Assembly: GCF_963678975.1 (NCBI RefSeq)
Contig: NC_089272.1
Span: 64,104,774-64,168,773 of the forward strand
DNA from: Dysidea avara
Lineage: Eukaryota > Porifera > Demospongiae > Dictyoceratida > Dysideidae
Direction: 5' to 3'
DNA: 64,000 nucleotides
Of this stretch, positions 57,327-64,000 are shown piece by piece. The position numbers and the translations under genes are program-made. A model generated the notes under the pieces. It was given only the letters and a program-made list of their open reading frames with translations, had not been told where the DNA came from and searched no databases. The first letter of the stretch is position 1. Each line of letters opens with the position of its first letter.

Positions 57327-60300
57327 TGTGATCACAACTCATCATCTCCTTACCTATGCTACTACTATAATATACTGTATAATATTATGTTTTTTTTATT
57401 ACATTTTTGATTACATGTCTTTGTATACAGTAGCTAGTTATGTTGATGTCATCGATTGTAAGCCATCTAGCCATCCTTGTTACAAGCATGACATATTGTG
57501 TGTATGTAGTTGGCTGTTAATTTATATGTATCAATTGATAAAGTTATTCAACTGTCAACAACTTGGCAAGAGTACATAGTTTGAATGGCACAGTTGGAAT
57601 TGTCAACATGATTTTTAAGTCTGATAGCTTGCTGCTGTAATAGCAGCCATACAAGGCCATCAACTAGTCATCCTGGACTTATATGACTTCTCAGCTAATT
57701 TTGTGGTTACCAGTTAAGTAGTGATGTGTCCACAGAGACAAAACAACTTCGTTATCATTTCATATCTTCCTTGTAACCTGTACATGTCATCAGAAGCTCC
57801 TGATATCATGCTATCTGCTGCCTTCTCCAATTAAAATAGAATAGACTAAATGCAATGTGTGCTTTGCTGTAATGAGTTGATGTCTGCATGTGAATACTCT
57901 GTGACAGGCAGTTAGCTATGACTATATGTAAAGTTATGAGCTTTTTCCATGTTCCATTGTCGCATTGGGTCATGTCACGTATCACTACCAAGTCAACCCT
58001 GAGGTTACAAGTTAGTACAGTCCATTATCATTAAATGTTATCACAAAACTATTGCTATGATAACATTGAACCTACAACAATGTACCCACACCTGTCACCA
58101 GATCCGCCTAGATGAAGCCAACAAGTATTAGCGTTATTCAGTGTTGAAGTAGTTATGTACACTGTCACCACCTCAGTAGTCCGGCTGGTGCATTTTTGTA
58201 TAGCCTATTCCCTCCCAAAGTCTTAAACCGACATTCACCCCCTTACAAAGCAATGCAGTAAACAAGTGCCACAATAGAGACCACATTTTGATAACTACTT
58301 CTAGCTTGCTACAATGAAATAACATATATACTGGATTGTATTATGAGCTGTGTAGACATCTGCAGCTGTGATAGATATCTGCAGTTCTGTGAACAAGTGA
58401 ATAATTGATTAGATCAATTTATGGCTTTGTGCAGTGTCCACTGATCATTATTGTGTTATTCATAGCTGTTATGAATATTAATTCACATGTAACTGTTATT
58501 GCTGGTATGATAGACCTGCTTCACTTTAGTGTGAGGCAGGTGGATAATCACTTTACACGTTAATGACAAATTTAGACAGGTGACCTCCACAAGTACACAG
58601 CAGCAGTCTTGATGTCACTACAGTCTACACTCAACATAAAAATGCTGTTTCAAGATGGACTAAGACAGGACAGTATTGTTAGGTAATGATGGAGTTAGTT
58701 AAGGTCAGTATTAGGAGTGTAATTTGATTATCAACGTGACAGATGAAGCTTTACTAGTGTACATTGTACAGCAGTTCCTGGTGTAATGTACAGTAGGCCA
58801 ATAGTGGTCAGAATCACTTGTCCATCATATCTGTACATTGGCCTCCATTCATCATCATCATAACTATTTCACTATAGGTAAACAGTTGCAATGACTAGCA
58901 ACACAGTCTAACTGATCTGTAATGACAGTGTATAGTGCTATTAGCTATATATAGAACATTACCATATTAGGTAAACTATATCTCACATGAAAAGAGGTGG
59001 TGGCCAGGAAACACTTAATGTTATTAGTGATACTATGGTAACCATTATTCTCTCACACTTGGGCAAATTCAAATATGCTATAAATTTGTCCTTTGTATGA
59101 CTTCACTGAATAATTGAGTACAAGAACAAAGAGCTATTGTTGAAAAGCTATTGTTTGTGTACCTTGTCTGGTGTAGTTGCTTTCGGATTGGCTTTGCCAG
59201 TTACTGCTGTGTTGTCTGAATTGATGCAATTCCACCAAACTTGCTACGTTCTACACAACAATACAGTCAATTTCCATAGCTAACATGGCAAGGTCATTGA
59301 AATAATATAGCCAACTTTTATTTTCAGCTACAATCTGTGATTTTTGTTAAGTTGGGCTAAACAATAATCCGGCCTAGTTGCAGACTCTTCCACTGGGGCA
59401 TATCAATAACAATTATTATCAACATCTACTGGAAAGTCACAGTTGTGCAAGGGTCTACACAATAGGCTCTAGGGTTAGCCGTACTGCACCACCTCACATA
59501 GTTACTAGTGTAGCATATCTGAACACTTCTAATCATGACCAGTGCATATATAATTAGATTACAATACTAATCTTCATTTTGATAAACTTCGTGTCATTGT
59601 CACTTTGGTGTTGATCATCACAGCTGTCATGTTCTACAAAATAGTCAGCAGCTTCCCTTTGTGGTGACCTGCATGCTTAACTCTGCCAGGCATGATAATT
59701 CTTGTTAGCAACACCAGTTTATGGCTTCTTTCCTAAAATTAACTACACATATCAAACACATTCTTTATAAATTATGTTTACATAATAATACAAACAACGT
59801 CCAACGCTTGTTTCTCCCACAGACTGGGCAGAAACTTCCAGATTGCCGTGAGGCATGTAAGTATTCGTGAGGCATGTAAGTATTCCTCGTTGATAGTAAT
59901 CACTTACACAGCATACACAGCTAGTACAGTAACATTCACTGAGTTAATTGTATAAACAATGCTATGATTTGTAATGTGTACACTGTCCAATTAAAGTGCA
60001 GCTGCTCAACAGGTAATCAGTCACAGTTAACAAATTGAATAACAAAGTACCTATTAACCAACAGCATCCCTTGAGGATTATGGCTTCAGTGGAAACTAGA
60101 TTATTATGCCCAGTTTGCTTGTGTTCTGAGACATTACAGTGGATAGATCTACAATACACATCTACTGTATATTAGCTGTTTCCTTGTATGAGCTAGCTAG
60201 GTACCTCACACACCACTAGCAGGTTATAACTAGTAGCTGTAAGTGTATACATAGCTATGAGTGAAGTTCTGCAAGTGTCACCATGAACTGCCCAGAACAA

Positions 60301-60640
60301 GTTTGGCTTATACCTAAACTCAGCCTTCATGTAGGATGTGTAGACCTCATACCAACCCTAGATATTTAAGTAGATAGTTTTGGCTACTTATTTCATTAGT
60401 CATCTAAACCACCAATGATAATCCTTCCCCTGAGCACGTTCATAATGTGTAGGTACTTCAATGACCTTTCATTTTGGTGGAAACTTCTACTTGAAAACTG
60501 CCAGCTAGTCTGCATGATTCAACCATTTTCATGGTTCTATTACAGATATAACTAGTAGTGTATGGAATCCTTTAATAATAAATTTTTGATACAATAGCTA
60601 TTCTAAAGCATCTTGATACAAAAATGTTAGTAGATTGATA
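57327..60640. other. 3' flank of gene C and intergenic region
   Basis: AT-rich, with a two-copy 20-bp duplication near 59850-59885 (GTGAGGCATGTAAGTATTC). I found no clear AATAAA close to the gene C stop and no further exon. Confidence 0.4.
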
Positions 60641-60647
60641 CAAACTG

Positions 60648-60965
60648 TTAGTACAGATATCTCACAACTGATTCTGCTGTTAGTACAGATATCTCACAAC
60701 TGATTCTGTCCCATGCAGTAGCTATAACTAAGTTCAGTTGAGCTGGGCTTGATGTTATTCCTAATATGGAAGTCAACAAATAACTGATAATGGACCACTG
60801 TTTACATAACTCAGCTCTGCTAAGGAGATGAGAACTTGTCCAAGGTGGGACATTCTTATCACTGTTGACAGAGTACAGCTGGAACATGACAGTATAGGTT
60901 GGATTGTTGAAAGTACCTAACAGTAAACAAATTAAGAGTTGACATACCATTATAATTCTGACCAA
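60648..60965 (-). CDS. Unrecognised ORF, 105 aa, with leader-like start
   Basis: It starts MVRIIMVCQLLICLLLG, which looks like a signal peptide, although TTACTGTTAG inside it could instead be a splice acceptor. The 3' end runs through a 29-bp tandem duplication (about 60651-60706). A separate leader-like exon at 61011-61072 (MWLAMVYWTKHLLIVSILLC, donor GTAAGT) lies upstream on the same strand, but the phases do not agree. It is a possible minus-strand gene divergent from gene D. Confidence 0.25.
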   Translation of the reverse strand: MVRIIMVCQLLICLLLGTFNNPTYTVMFQLYSVNSDKNVPPWTSSHLLSRAELCKQWSIISYLLTSILGITSSPAQLNLVIATAWDRISCEISVLTAESVVRYLY

Positions 60966-61560
60966 ACACTTTTAAGTAATGACCGATATGAATATTAGCT
61001 TGCTACTTACCGGCACAGGAGTATAGAGACTATCAGTAGATGCTTTGTCCAATACACCATCGCCAGCCACATAGCTTGACTACGTAATTTCATGCATGCA
61101 CTGAACAAACTCCTTGCCAGTCTGGCTAGCTATGCAGCTAGCTATCTACTGATAGCTATCAGCATTTGACGGCAAACTAAACAGTTTTTCACTCGCTCAA
61201 AAATGCTAGCATCACCTGTATCAGCAAAGATATAGTAGCTAGCTATCTGATAGTTTAATGCTCTGCATAAATGCCGGACTCTGCAGCCTGCAAAACAATC
61301 ATTTTTGATCAATCTAATTATGTAATTCACCGCGTAGCTACTGATAAAAGTATCACTCAGGACAACATAGGTACCTTTTTATTGTCGGATCTACCTAGCG
61401 TTGGGCTTTGAGTACTGAGAGTGCTACATCCTCGCAGTGTGCGGATCTTCCAGCGTTAGAGATTACTGAGGGATTACGGAGTGAATCTAGATAGTTTCCG
61501 GAAACGATGTAGCAAGTATAAAAGTGGTAAACCGAGCAGCTGCTTCAGATAATCACGACA

Positions 61561-63335
61561 ATGTTGTGGATTACGCTAGCTATTATCTTCAGTGTGCAGG
61601 CTATCTTCTTCGGTGCGGCCAGCCGCAGCAGCAGCTGCGAAACTGCAGCTCACCGTACGTGTACATGTCTTGGTGAGTTAACCTGAGCCATGCAGCTAGC
61701 TATACTATTGTGCCAAGTCTGCCGGGCTTGAAGTCTGCACAACTATGCTCAGTGTATACATGCAGTCTATATCATCAGTTTATAAATGTGATAATCTTTA
61801 ATAATATTCTCTTACAGAATCATTGAAGCCTCCTCCCCAGGCATACCTATGCAATGCCTGGAGGAGATGCAATGAAGATTATATTATTGAAGGTAACTGA
61901 ATGTTAAAGACATGTAACACTGCTAGTGTAGGCTGTTTGGTTGCGGAAATAATGTATGTAGCTCCATCTCAGTAACTGTAATGGCTCTCCTGCAATTTTC
62001 ACTTTACCGAGTAGCTAGCTAGCTAGCTACAGGAAGCCAGAAAAATATTGCATATAAACTAAATCCTTAGTTGAGATATGTATAAGGTAATGTACTCAAT
62101 GTCTACAAAATGACAAGGGCTCTTTGTTTAGCAGAATTAGTTCTCAAATGTTGTGGTTCTTATGGCACATGTTGAGCTATACCTATAGCTACAAGTTGTC
62201 AGTATATAAGGCATCACTGTCTTTCTGCCTCTACATCAGGGGCGGATCCAGGGGGGTTCCAAGGGTTCCATGGAACCCCCCTTTTGAAAGAGCCTCTCTT
62301 ACTCGAGATACTCTAATAGAGCAGTCAAATCGATATACTCTGATAAAACAGTCACAGTAGTCTTTTGAGGAGCAGTGTAGCAAGTTATGTATCTAGATAT
62401 AAATAAGGAAATACATTTGGTAAGGGTATCTATGGTGAGGGGCAGCTGTTGTCAGCAAGTAATGACCTTTTTTATTTTTTATTTTTTTTGGTTTTCAACT
62501 TACAGCTAGGCTGAAGTTGCAATTCCAAAAATGGAACTCCCCTTTTTAATAGTCTGGATCCGCCCCTGTACATGGCTATAACTATCTTGTGTTATACTCC
62601 TTTCACAGCTCCCTAGTGGCTAACTAGGATGTGTATTTATGTTTCAATAATAACAATGTATATAGCTACCACTGTAATATATAGCTGAGAATAAGCTATA
62701 CTTTTGTTAAAGGTTTAGTATAATGGCCGAATACTTAAAGTGAATTGTTGCTCATGCAGATTACATTGTAGCTGTAGTGAAGAGGCTGAGTTGATTAGCT
62801 GTATGTGTGTATGTATTATGTGTGTGTGTGTGTGTGTGTGCATCTGCAGTTGTGTGTGTTGTGTGTCAGCACACACAACACATGATCTTTGTTTACCATC
62901 ACATAGGAGGACTGAGAAGGATAGGGTACTATCAGCCTAGTGTACCCTATCTTAATTTCATACCGAAACCATCACCACCGTCACACCAGTGGCATTGCCA
63001 CCTATCAGTAGACTTTACTGAACCGGTGAATGTTACAGTAATTTACAAGCAGTGGCCATTTGGAAACAACGGTAAATAATTATATATGTATGTATATATT
63101 TGTAATGTTTTTACTACATAACATAGAAACAATTATGTGGAGGCAATCTGACACTCTTGGTGGCATAATCTCAGTAAGAGTGCCAGAACTATACAATCAA
63201 TTCTCAATAAAATTGACAATTAGTAGTAAGCATTGCGTATGTCATACGATAAACAGATCTCATTATAATTGTCATAGATGTAGCCAAAGACTTACGATTG
63301 AAGTTAAATTATTTTGTGCTAGCAAACTTTGGTGA
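61561..63335 (+). CDS. Gene D: small protein with signal peptide and extra cysteines, four exons
   Basis: Exons are 61561-61672, 61818-61892, 62907-63071 and 63127-63335, all GT-AG and all phase 1. The ATG is followed by a hydrophobic leader (MLWITLAIIFSVQAIFFGAA). The mature part has paired cysteines: SCETAAHRTCTC, YLCNAWRRCNED, QWHCHL, and a C-terminal group KHCVCH...NCHRCSQ...FCAS. The total is 186 aa if the TGA at 63333-63335 ends the protein; an AATAAA lies about 110 bp downstream. The last codons, TTTGGTGAGT, also form a strong donor, so the gene could instead continue past the window. I do not recognise the family. Confidence 0.65.
62237..62568. mobile_element. DNA-transposon MITE with GGGGCGGATCC ends in intron 2 of gene D
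   Basis: The left end is CAGGGGCGGATCCAG and the right end CTGGATCCGCCCCTG. The flanking direct repeat TACAT occurs at 62232-62236 and 62569-62573. CAGGGGCGGATCC ends are widespread among animal hAT-type elements; a 5-bp duplication would suit a hAT5-like group (inference). It carries GATACTCTAATAGAGCAGTC at 62306-62325. Confidence 0.8.
62815..62845. repeat. TG microsatellite in intron 2 of gene D
   Basis: A TGTGTG run followed by a short palindrome, GTGTGTTGTGTGTC and CACACAACACA. Confidence 0.8.
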
Positions 63336-63439
63336 GTTTATACTATAGATATGTTAATACCATAATTATTTTAGTTGTTGGTATGCATGAGTATTGCTGC
63401 CAGCTAGCAAACACATTGTGTATACATGTTGTTGTGGTT

Positions 63440-63452
63440 TAGCAAATAAATG
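63440..63452 (+). terminator. Possible polyadenylation signal of gene D
   Basis: GCAAATAAATG contains AATAAA about 110 bp after the candidate stop codon. Confidence 0.35.
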
Positions 63453-64000
63453 TTATTGAATTTTGTGCCGGTAATGATGTTGCTCGGTCAAAATAAGTTA
63501 GGGAAAAACACACTTCACAGACAGACAAGGTACAACACATTCATATGAGACACAAGATTTGTAGAGAGCCTGTTTTTAAATTAAAGAGAGACTTAAGATT
63601 TACACAGAGATTAATAGGATTTAAGATATTTAAGATTTACACAGGAATTTGCAATAAGATTTACAAAACTGTTGTCACAAAGCATATTGGTTTCGTTGCT
63701 ATTTTCACAGAAATTTAGTACAATTTTGATATTTAAGATTTATATATTTTCATTACTGTATAATGAGATTTACAACCTCTTGAATTTTATGCTTAAATCA
63801 GTGGTGTGATAAAATCCATTCAACCCTAATTGCGTGAGCTCAATAATTATGCAAATTCAATTGGAGACTTTGTTAAAGGAGATAACACTGGTTGAGAAGT
63901 ATAATTCTGCAATGTCTGTTTAGACATTATCTTTTTGATAATTTAAAACTTCAGCTACTTGTGCTGTAGCTATCTCTTCTGATTTACATGTTGTATTTGG
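63453..64000. other. Sequence after gene D
   Basis: AT-rich, with repeated TTTAAGATTTACA-like phrases (about 63590-63790). No exon recognised. Confidence 0.4.

Noticed and set aside
60648-61072. Two-exon minus-strand gene with leader MWLAMVYWTKHLL
   Set aside because: The leader exon leaves in phase 2 and the next acceptor needs phase 1; joining them meets a stop within 20 codons.

Overview
The window looks like nuclear DNA of an invertebrate animal. It is AT-rich and gene-sparse, with GT-AG introns that are mostly phase 1. It codes for immunoglobulin (Ig) and fibronectin type III (FN3) modules and is loaded with foldback and MITE-type elements and minisatellites. A sponge is my best guess from gene style and repeat content, but nothing here proves it. 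I see no bacterial operons, CRISPR arrays, tRNAs or rRNAs.

Layout. 1-1657: repeat-like sequence. 1658-6279: one 4.6-kb insertion with 19-bp terminal inverted repeats and a perfect 8-bp target duplication (hAT style), filled by a hairpin, an about 30-bp satellite and a divergent block, with no transposase. 6.6-12.9 kb: a cluster of foldback elements, several inside an intron. 7352-15221 (minus): gene A, four visible exons for a signal peptide and three Ig domains. 15981-16355: an almost perfect palindrome with 184-bp arms. 20814-22409: a 37-bp minisatellite of about 43 copies. 25518-25861: a small hAT-type MITE. 30184-36459 (minus): gene B, a tandem paralogue of gene A with eight visible exons, six Ig domains and a 2-nt deletion that breaks its frame. 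42415-57326 (plus): gene C, a complete 14-exon model whose exon lengths sum to 3753 nt (1250 aa). It encodes a signal peptide, four Ig domains, a Ser/Thr/Pro stalk, FN3, a second stalk, three more FN3 or FN3-like domains, one transmembrane helix and a short tail ending in a YxxV motif. 61561-63335 (plus): gene D, a four-exon cysteine-containing protein with a signal peptide (186 aa if it ends here).

Together the four genes form a local cluster of secreted or cell-surface proteins. Three have Ig domains, two are recent tandem duplicates, and the third is a mucin-stalk receptor with internally repeated coding sequence. That pattern fits fast-evolving adhesion, self-recognition or immune-type receptors, but the function is inferred. 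All splice models were read by eye from consensus sites, open frames and phase agreement, with no transcript evidence.
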